Below are positions 1 to 8,820 of a stretch of 64,000 nucleotides of DNA, one piece after another (position 1 is the stretch's first letter; each line of letters begins with the position of its first letter). Source of the stretch: Cloacibacillus evryensis DSM 19522 (GTDB taxonomy: Bacteria > Synergistota > Synergistia > Synergistales > Synergistaceae); contig NZ_KK073872.1 in assembly GCF_000585335.1 (NCBI RefSeq), positions 1,541,283-1,605,282 on the forward strand, written 5' to 3'. Under the pieces are notes generated by a model. The model saw only the letters and a list, made by a program, of their open reading frames with translations, was not told where the DNA came from and did not search any database. Position numbers and translations under genes: made by a program.

Positions 1-1
1 G

Positions 2-1732
2 CGCGGGGAGACCGGAGACATGATAAATCTCGTCTCGCTGCTGGCGGAGCCGGAAAACGCACTGTACCTCGGCGGCTGGCTCGCCTCGCCCTTCAGCGGT
101 GTTCCCCAGGAAGAGACGGAATGGCTGCTGGCGGCCGCGCTCTCCCGCGGCGGCGGCCAATTGCCTCTGGCACAGGTCGTGCGCGGCGAACGTCCGCAGT
201 TATGGACGCGGCTGGACGCGCTTCGCCGCAGGGCGCTGCTGGCCGGTGCCTCCTCCGTGATACTCGAAGTGCTGAAAGAGCCCTATTTCCTTGAAAATTA
301 CAGCGGCCTGCGCCGGCGGCGCGTCAACGCCAATATCATACATCTCGCCCAGCTTGCCGAGGAATATGAAAAATCGCAGGGCAAATCTTTAAAGGGATGC
401 GCCGAATACCTGCTCTCCGAGGCCGCGTCGCAGGGGGCTAAGGAAGAGCCGGATTACGCCGACGAAGACACTGACGCCATTCGCGTAATGACGATCCACG
501 CCTCGAAGGGGCTGGAATTTCCCGTCGTCGCCCTTAAATACGCTGATAAAAACAAGACGGAGGGCGGCAAGATCCTAGTCTCAAAAAAATATGGCATCAC
601 GGCGAAGGATATCCCCGCCTTTATCCTCGACGGCGGCACATCAGGCGGAAAAACCGTCGCCGCCGGCTGGGAGCTAAGAGAAGAAAAGGCGGCCGAGGCC
701 GAAGAACGCGAGCGCCTGTGGTACGTTGGATTCACGCGCGCGAAAGACAAGCTCATAGTCTGCTCCACATATAAGGAGCCTAAAGACCCAAAAACGGAAA
801 GAACGACCTTCCTAAGCCGCATAATCAAAGAAGGGACCTTTGAAAACGCCATCAACGTGACGGAGGACGCGGAGCCTGCCGCTAAATACGCAGGGTACCG
901 CGGCAAAAGCCCCGCGCGCGAACTTGAGCTTAAAACCGTCAGCCCCGCAAAGCTGGCCCGTATCTCGGCTTCGGCCTACGCGCTTATCTCGTGGTGTCCG
1001 GCCTCCTACCGTACCGTATACCGCCAGGGCAGGACTCTGAGATGGACGGTAAAGGGCGGAGAGGGCGGCGGTTCCGATTTCGGCTCTTTGACGCACTGGC
1101 TCCTGGCGCGTTGGGATTTTCGCGCCGAGAGCCTGCCCCGCTGGCTGCCATTCAATCGTGGGGGAGAGCTGTACGAATCGCTGATGAGCCGCGTGCCGGT
1201 CGAGCTCAGAGAAGAATTCGCCTCCAACGCCAAACGCCGCGAGATACGCGAACTTCTGCTCGAATATGCGAAAAGCGGGGAATGTTCCCGTTTCGCGGAA
1301 CTTGCGTCTGATGAGGGCGCGGCCCGGCTCTTTCGTGAGACGCCCTTCCGCGTGCCAGACCGGGGAACCGTCCTTATCGGCGCGACGGACCTTTTCTGGC
1401 GCGACGCCTCCGGGCTCCACCTGCGCGACTGGAAAAGCTCGCCCGAGGAATACGCTCCCTCTTACTACTACGAGCGTCAGCTTGAGTTCTATGCCTACGC
1501 CCTGCACAAATTCTTTGAACCGCGCGGCGGCGCCGTTCCCATCGACTCCGCCGTCATATACCTGCGCTCACCGGAGGAAGGCAGAGCTGTGCGTATATAT
1601 CGTCCCGACGATATCGCGGCGGTCGGCGACTCGATAGAGGCGGCGGCTGTCGCCGCGCTCTCCGGAACGTTTAACGGCAGAGAGGATAGGTGCGCGGTCT
1701 GCCCATGGCGCGGCGAGTGCGCGGGGCGATAG
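2..1732 (+). CDS. AddA/RecB-like UvrD helicase-nuclease, C-terminal part (5' end outside window)
   Basis: The reading frame is already open at the left edge, so the gene begins upstream. About the first 290 residues are the end of a UvrD-type superfamily 1 helicase: a motif V-like stretch (TIHASKGLEFPVV) and a motif VI-like stretch (LWYVGFTRAKDKL). The C-terminal third is a RecB-family PD-(D/E)XK nuclease, with GATD, then RDWKSS, then a QLEFYAY helix. This combination is that of AddA/RecB, which resects double-strand breaks for RecA. The last residues contain a C-x2-C-x5-C cluster, a spacing known from AddB and Cas4 iron-sulfur nucleases. A possible fourth cysteine lies before the nuclease core. 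Whether an addB partner lies upstream cannot be seen. Confidence 0.85.
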   Translation, partial: RGETGDMINLVSLLAEPENALYLGGWLASPFSGVPQEETEWLLAAALSRGGGQLPLAQVVRGERPQLWTRLDALRRRALLAGASSVILEVLKEPYFLENYSGLRRRRVNANIIHLAQLAEEYEKSQGKSLKGCAEYLLSEAASQGAKEEPDYADEDTDAIRVMTIHASKGLEFPVVALKYADKNKTEGGKILVSKKYGITAKDIPAFILDGGTSGGKTVAAGWELREEKAAEAEERERLWYVGFTRAKDKLIVCSTYKEPKDPKTERTTFLSRIIKEGTFENAINVTEDAEPAAKYAGYRGKSPARELELKTVSPAKLARISASAYALISWCPASYRTVYRQGRTLRWTVKGGEGGGSDFGSLTHWLLARWDFRAESLPRWLPFNRGGELYESLMSRVPVELREEFASNAKRREIRELLLEYAKSGECSRFAELASDEGAARLFRETPFRVPDRGTVLIGATDLFWRDASGLHLRDWKSSPEEYAPSYYYERQLEFYAYALHKFFEPRGGAVPIDSAVIYLRSPEEGRAVRIYRPDDIAAVGDSIEAAAVAALSGTFNGREDRCAVCPWRGECAGR

Positions 1733-1796
1733 GTATTTTTATCATCTTTGTGCAGCGACACAAAAATTAAGAAACTCACAGATTGCTGTAAACAAG

Positions 1797-1829
1797 GAGG
1801 CCGGCAAGTTCAGCCCGGCCTCTTTTTTC
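1797..1829 (+). terminator. Intrinsic terminator after the helicase-nuclease gene
   Basis: An 8-bp GC-rich stem (GAGGCCGG pairing with CCGGCCTC) with a 10-nt loop is followed by six Ts. It sits 65 nt after the stop codon. The rest of the interval up to 2150 is AT-rich, has no convincing gene, and holds two promoter-like sequences described separately. Confidence 0.85.
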
Positions 1830-1860
1830 TGACCTGTTTTCTGCGGAATAGAGATAGCCG

Positions 1861-1889
1861 TTGACTTGTAAAAAGTATTCGGATAATAA
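1861..1889 (+). promoter_or_regulatory. Candidate upstream promoter of the V-ATPase operon
   Basis: TTGACT and TAATAA are separated by 17 bp in AT-rich DNA just after the terminator. It would give a leader of about 260 nt before the first V-ATPase gene. It is weaker than the promoter at 2080 and may be a second start site. Confidence 0.4.
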
Positions 1890-2079
1890 AAGTCGAAATT
1901 TCGTCAGCTTTTATAAAAAATGTAAGGCACGTTCCGTTATTAGGCGTATAAAATAGCGTCCTTGTTGAACTTTAACAGTTGTTTATCTTTACATACTCTT
2001 TTCAGTAAAAAGGCTCTTAAAAATAATAAAAATCCGGTCTAAGGAAAGTTTAGGGATATTTTATAGTAATGTGTGAAAA

Positions 2080-2108
2080 TTGACGCAATTTAGAGATGCG
2101 GTTAAAAT
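2080..2108 (+). promoter_or_regulatory. Promoter of the V-ATPase operon
   Basis: TTGACG (2080-2085), a 17-bp spacer and TAAAAT (2103-2108) form a near-consensus housekeeping promoter about 50 bp before the first start codon. AT-rich sequence lies upstream. The predicted RNA start is near 2115. Confidence 0.7.
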
Positions 2109-2159
2109 CATACGGTGTAATATGGGTGACCCTATGATTATGGAGGGGAGGTGATCTTA

Positions 2160-2495
2160 TTGGCAGAGAATTTGGCACAGGAGATCAGAGATCAGGAGGC
2201 TCTTGCGAAGAGTATTGTTTCAAACGCCAAAAGCGAGGCGGCGAAGATGGTCGCCGCGGCTCAAGCGGACGCGGAACAGTCTGTCAAAAGCACAAAACAG
2301 CAGTGCCACAGACAATGGCGGGAACGAGTCGCCGCCGCGGAGCAAGAGGCTGAGGCCAAAGCACGGAAAATAACCGCGAACGGCGAGGCCGAAGCCAAAG
2401 TATTCTACGAGAAGAAGAAAAACGAAACAGACGAAGTTGCAAATTGGCTGGTTAGAGAGGTGATGTCGGCTTATGGCTCTCGCCGAGATGTGTAA
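2160..2495 (+). CDS. V-type ATP synthase subunit H/G (peripheral stalk)
   Basis: A 111-residue, highly charged, Ala/Glu/Lys-rich protein predicted to be a single long coiled coil. This is the character of the small peripheral-stalk subunit (H in bacteria and archaea, G in eukaryotes) that pairs with subunit E and ties the catalytic head to subunit I. I chose the TTG at 2160 because an almost perfect Shine-Dalgarno (AGGTGATC, about 2149-2156) precedes it. A GTG at 2151 lies inside that site. It is the first gene of the operon and overlaps subunit I by 23 bp. The identity rests mainly on composition and position. Confidence 0.75.
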   Translation: MAENLAQEIRDQEALAKSIVSNAKSEAAKMVAAAQADAEQSVKSTKQQCHRQWRERVAAAEQEAEAKARKITANGEAEAKVFYEKKKNETDEVANWLVREVMSAYGSRRDV

Positions 2496-4488
2496 AGCGC
2501 GCATAGCTGTTCATAGGGCTGTCGCGGACGAACTGGCGGCAAAGCTGCAGGCGCTCGGCTGCTGCGAATTTGTAAGCAAAGAGGGCGAAGCCGGGCACAG
2601 CGAGGCGATGTTCAGGATCCGCGAGAAGCGGCGCCGCGTCGACGAGCTTATCGGCGACGCTAAATTCCTTCAGCGCCTGCTGGAACCCTACGAGGTGAAA
2701 AAAGAGAGCTCACTGGCAAAGATGCTCGGGGAGGTCCCGACATTCACCTTTGATCAGCTTGCCGCGCAGGTCAACGAAAAGAAATTTACGGAGTTTACCT
2801 CTTCGATGAGGGATATCGAGCGTCGTCTTACCGAGACCAGAGCCGATATATCGCGTCTGAAGGGGCTGCTTTCCCAGATAACGCTGCTTGAAAGCGTCGA
2901 ATACCCGCTTGAATTCTTCACCACGGGCACCGATTTGGTCGCGGGCGCCATCTATTCGGCTCCGAAGGCTGCGGCGCAGGCCATGGCCGAGCGTATTGTG
3001 AAAGAGCTCGGAGATATGGTCGAAATGCAGCGGCTTGCGGGGAGCGAAAAGGACCCGAACGAGACTTTCGCTGTGCTCTGCCGTAAGAGCGAATTGGAAC
3101 GTCTGCAGGATACGGCCGCCGGATTCGGCGCCGCCCGCATCGATGTGCCCAAGGACTTCGCGCTGACGGCGGCCGCGGAAAAAGAGACTCTCTCTTCGGA
3201 GATATCCGGCCTTGAGAAGAAGGAAGAGGAGCTTATCGGGGAGCTTTCAAGCTCCGCCGACGAAGGGCTCCGCATGGCGCGCAACTACGGCGACTACTGG
3301 ACGATCCTCCACAACCGGCTTGAGGCCATGGAGACCGGAGAACCGACGGAAGAGGTGCTCATATGGGAGTTCTGGACGCCTAAGTCGTTTATGAAAAAGG
3401 TCGAGTATACGGTGGACGCATATTCCGCCTATACGGAGCTTGCCGCCGTCGAACCGGATGAGGGCGAGGAGCCGCCGACGCTGCTGAAAAACGCGCCGTG
3501 GGCCTCCTGCATCGAGCCGCTTACGATAATGTACGGCACGCCGACCTACGGCAAGGTGGACCCCACCTCGCTGATGGCTCCCTTTTTCTTCGTGTTCCTC
3601 GGCATGTGCTTCGGCGACGGCGGCTACGGCCTCGTTGTTGCCGGTATACTCGGTTATTTCCTCGTCAAGCACCGCCTGTCGCCGACGCTTCGCAAGTTCT
3701 TCGTGATGATGACGGTCGGCATGGGGATGTCCGTCGTCATGGGAGCGCTCACCGGCTCCTGGTTCGGCGACGCCGTCACGGCGTTTCCCTTCCTCGGCTC
3801 GCTCGTTCCGCTGGTGCAGAGCGTGCAGGTGCTCGATCCGATGCGGGACCCGATGACGCTGCTCATGATATCGCTCGCGCTGGGGTTCATTCAGGTACTG
3901 TTCGGCCTTGCGATAGCTTTCAGTGAGAACTGGAAGTCCGGAGATAAACTGGCTGCCGTTTCAGACCAGGGCGGCTGGATCATCTTCCTCTGCGGCCTCG
4001 TGCTCTACGGCTGTGCCGTTTCCGGCTCGCTTGCTCCCGTATGGCTCCTGCCAGGAAAGATCGCCGCGATCGGCGGCGCGCTTCTGCTCGTGCTCACGCA
4101 GGGCCGTGAGAAGAAGGGGCTGGCATCCAAGCTTTTCTCAGGCGTCCTGAGCCTCTACAACGTCACCGGTTTTCTCGGCGACGTGCTGAGCTACAGCCGT
4201 CTGCTCGCGCTCGGCCTCGGCTCCGCGGCTGTCGGGATGGTCATCAACCTTCTGGCCGGGCTCGTCGCCGGCGTACCGTACGTGGGAATAGTGCTCGCGG
4301 TGCTGATTTTCGTAGTCGGACACACATTCAGCATCGTGGTAAACCTTCTCGGAGCTTTTATACACTCGCTGAGGCTCCAGTACGTTGAGTTCTTTGGCAA
4401 GTTCTATAACGCCACGGGAAGAGATTTCACGCCGCTTCGCAACGCGGCTCAATATTCACGGATCCAGGAAGATTCTTCCGTAAACTAA
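2473..4488 (+). CDS. atpI: V-type ATP synthase subunit I (membrane stator)
   Basis: A 671-residue homologue of V-ATPase subunit a/I. The N-terminal half (about 1-370) is cytoplasmic, helical and rich in Glu/Lys. The C-terminal half has seven or eight hydrophobic segments. The conserved arginine that faces the proteolipid ring is visible in the SYSRLLALGL segment (about R576). Subunit I forms the ion half-channels and anchors the peripheral stalks. GAGGTGATG precedes the ATG. The gene overlaps subunit H and is followed by the proteolipid gene, the usual order in bacterial V-ATPase operons. Confidence 0.95.
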   Translation: MALAEMCKARIAVHRAVADELAAKLQALGCCEFVSKEGEAGHSEAMFRIREKRRRVDELIGDAKFLQRLLEPYEVKKESSLAKMLGEVPTFTFDQLAAQVNEKKFTEFTSSMRDIERRLTETRADISRLKGLLSQITLLESVEYPLEFFTTGTDLVAGAIYSAPKAAAQAMAERIVKELGDMVEMQRLAGSEKDPNETFAVLCRKSELERLQDTAAGFGAARIDVPKDFALTAAAEKETLSSEISGLEKKEEELIGELSSSADEGLRMARNYGDYWTILHNRLEAMETGEPTEEVLIWEFWTPKSFMKKVEYTVDAYSAYTELAAVEPDEGEEPPTLLKNAPWASCIEPLTIMYGTPTYGKVDPTSLMAPFFFVFLGMCFGDGGYGLVVAGILGYFLVKHRLSPTLRKFFVMMTVGMGMSVVMGALTGSWFGDAVTAFPFLGSLVPLVQSVQVLDPMRDPMTLLMISLALGFIQVLFGLAIAFSENWKSGDKLAAVSDQGGWIIFLCGLVLYGCAVSGSLAPVWLLPGKIAAIGGALLLVLTQGREKKGLASKLFSGVLSLYNVTGFLGDVLSYSRLLALGLGSAAVGMVINLLAGLVAGVPYVGIVLAVLIFVVGHTFSIVVNLLGAFIHSLRLQYVEFFGKFYNATGRDFTPLRNAAQYSRIQEDSSVN

Positions 4489-4532
4489 ACACAATAAAAA
4501 GCTACTAATCTTTCAAGGAGGTAAGGTTCATT

Positions 4533-5033
4533 ATGGAAACAATTCTCGCAACAATGGCTGATCAGCTTGGACAGATGCTCGTTATACTGGGGGCGGCTCT
4601 CGCCGTCGGCTTCGCCGGTTCGGGCTCCGCTTGGGGCATCGGCCTCGCAAATGAAGCGGCGGCCGGCATAATGACGGAAGATCCGAAGAAATTCGGATAC
4701 GCGCTCGTCCTTCTCGCGCTCCCCGGCACGCAGGGCATCTACGGCCTGCTTGTTGCAGTCCTCGCGATGCAGAAATCAGGGCTTCTCGGCGCCGGCGGCG
4801 CGGCCATCACCGTATGGCAGGGGCTCGGCATCTGCTTCGCGTGCCTTCCGATCGCGATATCGGGCTTCTATTCCGCCATATGGCAGGGCAAGTCCTCCGC
4901 GGCTTCGATCCTCATGATCGCCAAACGTCCCGAGCAGATCGGTAAGGCCGTTATCCTCCCGGCCATGTGCGAAACCTACGCCGTTTTCGGACTCCTTATC
5001 AGCATCCTGCTGCTCAACGGGATCAAGCTTTAA
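4533..5033 (+). CDS. atpK: V-type ATP synthase subunit K (proteolipid), Na+-type site
   Basis: A 166-residue membrane protein with two fused hairpins (four transmembrane helices), the length of the duplicated V-type proteolipid. The ion-carrying carboxylate is E147 in CETYAVFG. The first half has G65 in LPGTQG where the second half has the glutamate region, so each protomer carries one site. T66, Q67, Q118 and E147 match the Na+ ligands T64, Q65, Q110 and E139 known from Enterococcus hirae NtpK. Na+ coupling is therefore predicted from sequence but not proven. A strong AAGGAGGT site precedes the ATG. Confidence 0.95.
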   Translation: METILATMADQLGQMLVILGAALAVGFAGSGSAWGIGLANEAAAGIMTEDPKKFGYALVLLALPGTQGIYGLLVAVLAMQKSGLLGAGGAAITVWQGLGICFACLPIAISGFYSAIWQGKSSAASILMIAKRPEQIGKAVILPAMCETYAVFGLLISILLLNGIKL

Positions 5034-5051
5034 TAGAGAAGACGTGGACTC

Positions 5052-5636
5052 ATGTCTTTAGCCCAGATTACGGAAAAGATAAAAAACGACGCTCAGAAAG
5101 AGGCCGATGAGATCCTCTCAAAGGCTAAGGGACAGGCTGAAGTCATCACCCAAAAGTCAGGACAGGAATGTGATGAAATAAGGGCCGACTTTGACGCCCG
5201 TTTTGAAGCTGAGCATCCTGAGATAATAAAGCGCAGGGAGATCGGGGCCAATCTTGACGTTGAAAAGATGAAGCTGCGCGCCAAGAGGGACCTTATCGCG
5301 GACGTCTACCGCCAGGCTCTCGTTAAGATGGCCGAGCTCCCGAAGGACGAATATCTCGGATTCTGCGCCCGCCTCCTTGACGAAGCCGTCAGTACGCGCG
5401 ACGAGAAGGTCCTCGTCGGCCGCGGCGAAAAATACATCGACGGCGAATGGCTGGCCTCCTACAATTGCGAACATGGCTCAACCCTTGAGCTTTCCGAGGA
5501 AAAAGCCGATATCGCCGGCGGCTTCATCCTCTTAAGGGGCCGCACCAGCATAGACTGCTCATGGGATATGCTCGTAAAAGTCCTACAGGAAAAACAGGAA
5601 GCCGACGTTGTAAAGCGTTTGTTCCCGTCAGAATGA
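5052..5636 (+). CDS. atpE: V-type ATP synthase subunit E (peripheral stalk)
   Basis: A 194-residue protein with a charged helical N-terminus (about 1-100, rich in Lys/Glu/Ala) and a compact C-terminal domain ending near the GGFILLRGR-like segment typical of subunit E. It pairs with subunit H to form the peripheral stalk, whose C-terminal head docks on the catalytic A3B3 ring. It starts 18 bp after the proteolipid gene, with only a weak ribosome site. It is followed 16 bp later by subunit C, which has a strong one. Confidence 0.9.
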   Translation: MSLAQITEKIKNDAQKEADEILSKAKGQAEVITQKSGQECDEIRADFDARFEAEHPEIIKRREIGANLDVEKMKLRAKRDLIADVYRQALVKMAELPKDEYLGFCARLLDEAVSTRDEKVLVGRGEKYIDGEWLASYNCEHGSTLELSEEKADIAGGFILLRGRTSIDCSWDMLVKVLQEKQEADVVKRLFPSE

Positions 5637-5652
5637 TGAAGGAGGTGGTCTG

Positions 5653-6669
5653 ATGTCACGTAAGGAGGCTTATGGTTACGCCGTAGCGCGCATTCGCGCT
5701 ATGGAGCAGCGCCTTCTTGATGCCGCGGCCTTCGCAAGGCTGCTGGATGCCGAAGACACGGCCTCCGTCCTCAAGATCCTTGGGGAGACATCCTACGCGT
5801 CTGTGCTGACATCAGTCTCCGGCGAGAGCGGTTTTGACAAGGTACTTGAAACCGCCCTTCACGATACCTATGAGGAGATCGGCTCCTTTGTTCCAGACAA
5901 GGAACTGATAAACCTGCTTCGCCTGCAGTATGACTTCAGCAACGTCAAGGTGATGCTGAAGAGCCTCTTCAACGCCAGGAGCGGCGGCAAAAAGAGATGG
6001 GACCTTCTCACCTCTCTGGCCTCCTATCCCGTCGACAGGCTCATTTCAGACGCGGAGGCTGAGGAATATCAGCTTCTGCCCTTCGGCCTCAACACCCTCT
6101 ATCCAAAATGCATCTCTGTCTGGGAACAGAGCAAAGATGTGCTTGAGACGGAGAGGCTGCTTGACCGCCAGATGTTCGACGTAATGCTGAAAGAGGCTCA
6201 GGCGCTGGGTATGCCGGAGATACTTGGCTGGGTACGCACGAGGATCGACGGAGAAAACATCCGCTCGCTGCTGCGGCTCAAAAGGTTCGGCTTCGAGGCC
6301 GCGCGCGCGGCTGCCTTCATGCACGAAGGCGGGAAGATCGATCTGAACATCCTTGTTCCGATGATCTCCGAGCCCTTTGAAACATGGGGCAGGATGATCG
6401 ATTTCACCGATTTTTCGCCGCTGCTTGGCCGGGTCGACAGCGCGGCGGGCTTTGCCGAGATAATAATGGACATCGAGAGGGAGCTCGACGACTTCTACCT
6501 CGAGATCGCGGCAAAGAGCAAATACAGCCCCGACGCACCGGGCAATGTGATTGCCTATCTGTGGGCGAAGGAGCTTGAAGTAAAAAATATTCGGATGATC
6601 GCTGTCTCAAAGGCCAACAGGCAGGACAAAGATCAGGTAAGGAGGCTCCTGCGCCATGCCTACGTCTAA
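5653..6669 (+). CDS. atpC: V-type ATP synthase subunit C (central stalk/rotor cap)
   Basis: A 338-residue, mainly helical, soluble protein of the V-type C/AC39 (d) family. This subunit is a funnel that connects the proteolipid ring to the D-F central shaft. Conserved features include an early LLDAEDTASVL-like segment and a C-terminal YLWAKELEVKNIRMI segment. GAAGGAGGT lies just ahead of the ATG, suggesting efficient translation. The 3' end overlaps subunit F by 14 bp. Confidence 0.93.
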   Translation: MSRKEAYGYAVARIRAMEQRLLDAAAFARLLDAEDTASVLKILGETSYASVLTSVSGESGFDKVLETALHDTYEEIGSFVPDKELINLLRLQYDFSNVKVMLKSLFNARSGGKKRWDLLTSLASYPVDRLISDAEAEEYQLLPFGLNTLYPKCISVWEQSKDVLETERLLDRQMFDVMLKEAQALGMPEILGWVRTRIDGENIRSLLRLKRFGFEAARAAAFMHEGGKIDLNILVPMISEPFETWGRMIDFTDFSPLLGRVDSAAGFAEIIMDIERELDDFYLEIAAKSKYSPDAPGNVIAYLWAKELEVKNIRMIAVSKANRQDKDQVRRLLRHAYV

Positions 6670-6997
6670 ACAGAGGGCGCCAATGGCCGCCGTCGGCAGC
6701 TATGAGAGCATACTGCCCTTCAAGGCTATCGGCCTGGACGTGGTCGTTCTCACGGAGGAGAACAGCGAGGGCATAGCCCCCGTCCTTCATAAATTTTCGC
6801 GTTCAGGCTATGCCGTGCTCTTCCTCGAAGAGGAGCTCTTCGTGAAGTACCGGGATACCGTGGATGAGATAAACGAATATACGGACCTTAGCATTATACC
6901 CGTGCCAAACCAGAAAGGCTCGCAGGGTATAGGGCTTGAATCGATACGCCGCAACGTCGAACGCGCGGTCGGCATGGATATATTTGGTGAGAAATGA
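6656..6997 (+). CDS. atpF: V-type ATP synthase subunit F (central shaft)
   Basis: A 113-residue protein with the small alpha/beta fold of V-type subunit F. It contains FSRSGYAVLFLEEEL in the middle and the IIPVPN segment that precedes the mobile C-terminus. Subunit F binds subunit D to form the rotating shaft. AAGGAGG (6639-6645) lies 10 bp before the ATG inside the end of the subunit C gene, which supports this start and suggests translational coupling. Confidence 0.9.
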   Translation: MPTSKQRAPMAAVGSYESILPFKAIGLDVVVLTEENSEGIAPVLHKFSRSGYAVLFLEEELFVKYRDTVDEINEYTDLSIIPVPNQKGSQGIGLESIRRNVERAVGMDIFGEK

Positions 6998-7020
6998 TGA
7001 TAATGATGGAGGCGATGTAA

Positions 7021-8820
7021 TTGACCACACCCAACGCCGTTACCGGGTACATCGAAAAGATATCCGGCCCGCTTGTGATCGCAGGCGGAATGGCCGGCGC
7101 CTGCATGTTCGATGTCGTTAAGGTCGGCAAAGCAGGCCTTGTTGGTGAGATAATCGAACTAAAAGACGACAAGGCGTCAGTTCAGGTCTATGAGGAAACA
7201 TCGGGACTGGCCCCCGGCGAGCCCGTCGTCAGCACCGGCGAGCCGCTCAGCGTCGAGCTGGCCCCCGGACTCATAGAGGAATTCTTCGACGGGATACAGC
7301 GTCCCCTCGAAGCGATAGAGGAAAAGGCCGCCAGCCCCTATATTTTACGAGGGATCAGCGTTCCCGCGGTAAGCCGGACCCGCAAGTGGCCCTTTGAGCC
7401 CCTGCTTAAAGAGGGCGACGAAGTCGGCCCCGGAGACATTATCGGCTCCGTTAAGGAGACCGTGCTCGTCGATCACCGGATAATGGTCCCGCACCGCGTC
7501 AGCGGAAAGATAAAAGAGATCAAAAGCGGCGAGTTCACCGTCGAAGAGACAGTCGCGGTCATCGTGGACGAAAAGGGGAAAGAGCACGAGATCAAGCTGC
7601 TCCAGCGCTGGCCCGTCCGCAGCCCGCGTCCCGTCGTCAAGCGCCTGCCGCCTGAGGTCCCGCTCACTACGGGACAGCGCGTCGTCGATACATTCTTCCC
7701 GATCGCGCGCGGCGGCACCGCCTGCGTCCCCGGCCCCTTCGGATCGGGGAAGACGGTCATCCAGCACCAGCTCGCGAAGTGGGCCGACGCAGAGATCGTC
7801 GTCTACATCGGCTGCGGCGAACGCGGAAACGAGATGACCGACGTCCTTCTCGAATTCCCGGAACTCGAAGACCCGCGCTCGGGACAGCCGCTCATGAAGA
7901 GGACGCTGCTCATCGCGAACACCTCGAACATGCCCGTCGCCGCCCGTGAAGCCTCCGTATACACCGGCATCACGATCGCGGAATACTTCCGCGACATGGG
8001 CTACTCCGTGGCCCTCATGGCCGACTCCACCTCACGCTGGGCCGAAGCTCTGCGCGAGATGTCGGGACGCCTTGAGGAAATGCCCGGCGAAGAGGGATAC
8101 CCCGCCTACCTCGGCACGCGCCTCGCCTCCTTCTACGAAAGGGCCGGCCGCGCGATCTGCTTCGGCAAAGACGGCCGCGAGGGCGCGGTCTCAGTCATCG
8201 GAGCCGTTTCGCCTCCAGGCGGCGACCTTTCCGAGCCTGTAACGCAGAACACCCTCCGCGTCACGAAGGTCTTCTGGGGCCTCGACGCGCAGCTCGCCTA
8301 CCAGCGCCACTTCCCGGCGATCAACTGGCTCAACAGCTACTCGCTCTACGCGCAGAAGCTCGGCGAATACTGGGACGGGTTCTACGACGGCGAATGGAGC
8401 GTCTACCGCACCGAGGCGATGGCCCTGCTCGAAGACGAAGACAAACTGAAGGAGATCGTCCGCCTCGTCGGCGTCGACGCCCTTTCAAAAGAGGAACGCA
8501 TGGTGCTTGAGACCTCGAAGTCGATTCGAGAGGACTTCCTTCACCAGAACTCGTTCCATGAGATAGACACCTACGCCTCGATGGACAAACAGTTCAAGAT
8601 GCTGCGCAACATCCTCACCTTCCATCAGCTGGGAATGCAGGCGCTGAAGCGCGGCGGTTCGCTGCGCTCCGTCATCGACCTTCCGATACGTGACGAGATC
8701 GCGCGTATGCGCTACACGGAAGAGGCGGACATCGCGAAACTCGACGAACTTGAGACAAAGATAAAAGCCGAACTCGGCAAACAGCTTGCAATTGGAGGTG
8801 AGCACGATGAGGTTGCCTGA
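7021..8820 (+). CDS. atpA: V-type ATP synthase catalytic subunit A
   Basis: A 599-residue catalytic nucleotide-binding subunit. The Walker A motif GPFGSGKT lies near residues 238-245, and the [12 protein letters not shown]-like segment just after it reads here as [11 protein letters not shown]. The V-type insertion between the N-terminal barrel and the nucleotide domain is present, separating it from F-type beta subunits. The start is TTG, with GGAGG about 8 bp upstream. The 3' end overlaps subunit B by 14 bp. With subunits B, D and F it forms the V1 motor. Confidence 0.98.
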   Translation: MTTPNAVTGYIEKISGPLVIAGGMAGACMFDVVKVGKAGLVGEIIELKDDKASVQVYEETSGLAPGEPVVSTGEPLSVELAPGLIEEFFDGIQRPLEAIEEKAASPYILRGISVPAVSRTRKWPFEPLLKEGDEVGPGDIIGSVKETVLVDHRIMVPHRVSGKIKEIKSGEFTVEETVAVIVDEKGKEHEIKLLQRWPVRSPRPVVKRLPPEVPLTTGQRVVDTFFPIARGGTACVPGPFGSGKTVIQHQLAKWADAEIVVYIGCGERGNEMTDVLLEFPELEDPRSGQPLMKRTLLIANTSNMPVAAREASVYTGITIAEYFRDMGYSVALMADSTSRWAEALREMSGRLEEMPGEEGYPAYLGTRLASFYERAGRAICFGKDGREGAVSVIGAVSPPGGDLSEPVTQNTLRVTKVFWGLDAQLAYQRHFPAINWLNSYSLYAQKLGEYWDGFYDGEWSVYRTEAMALLEDEDKLKEIVRLVGVDALSKEERMVLETSKSIREDFLHQNSFHEIDTYASMDKQFKMLRNILTFHQLGMQALKRGGSLRSVIDLPIRDEIARMRYTEEADIAKLDELETKIKAELGKQLAIGGEHDEVA

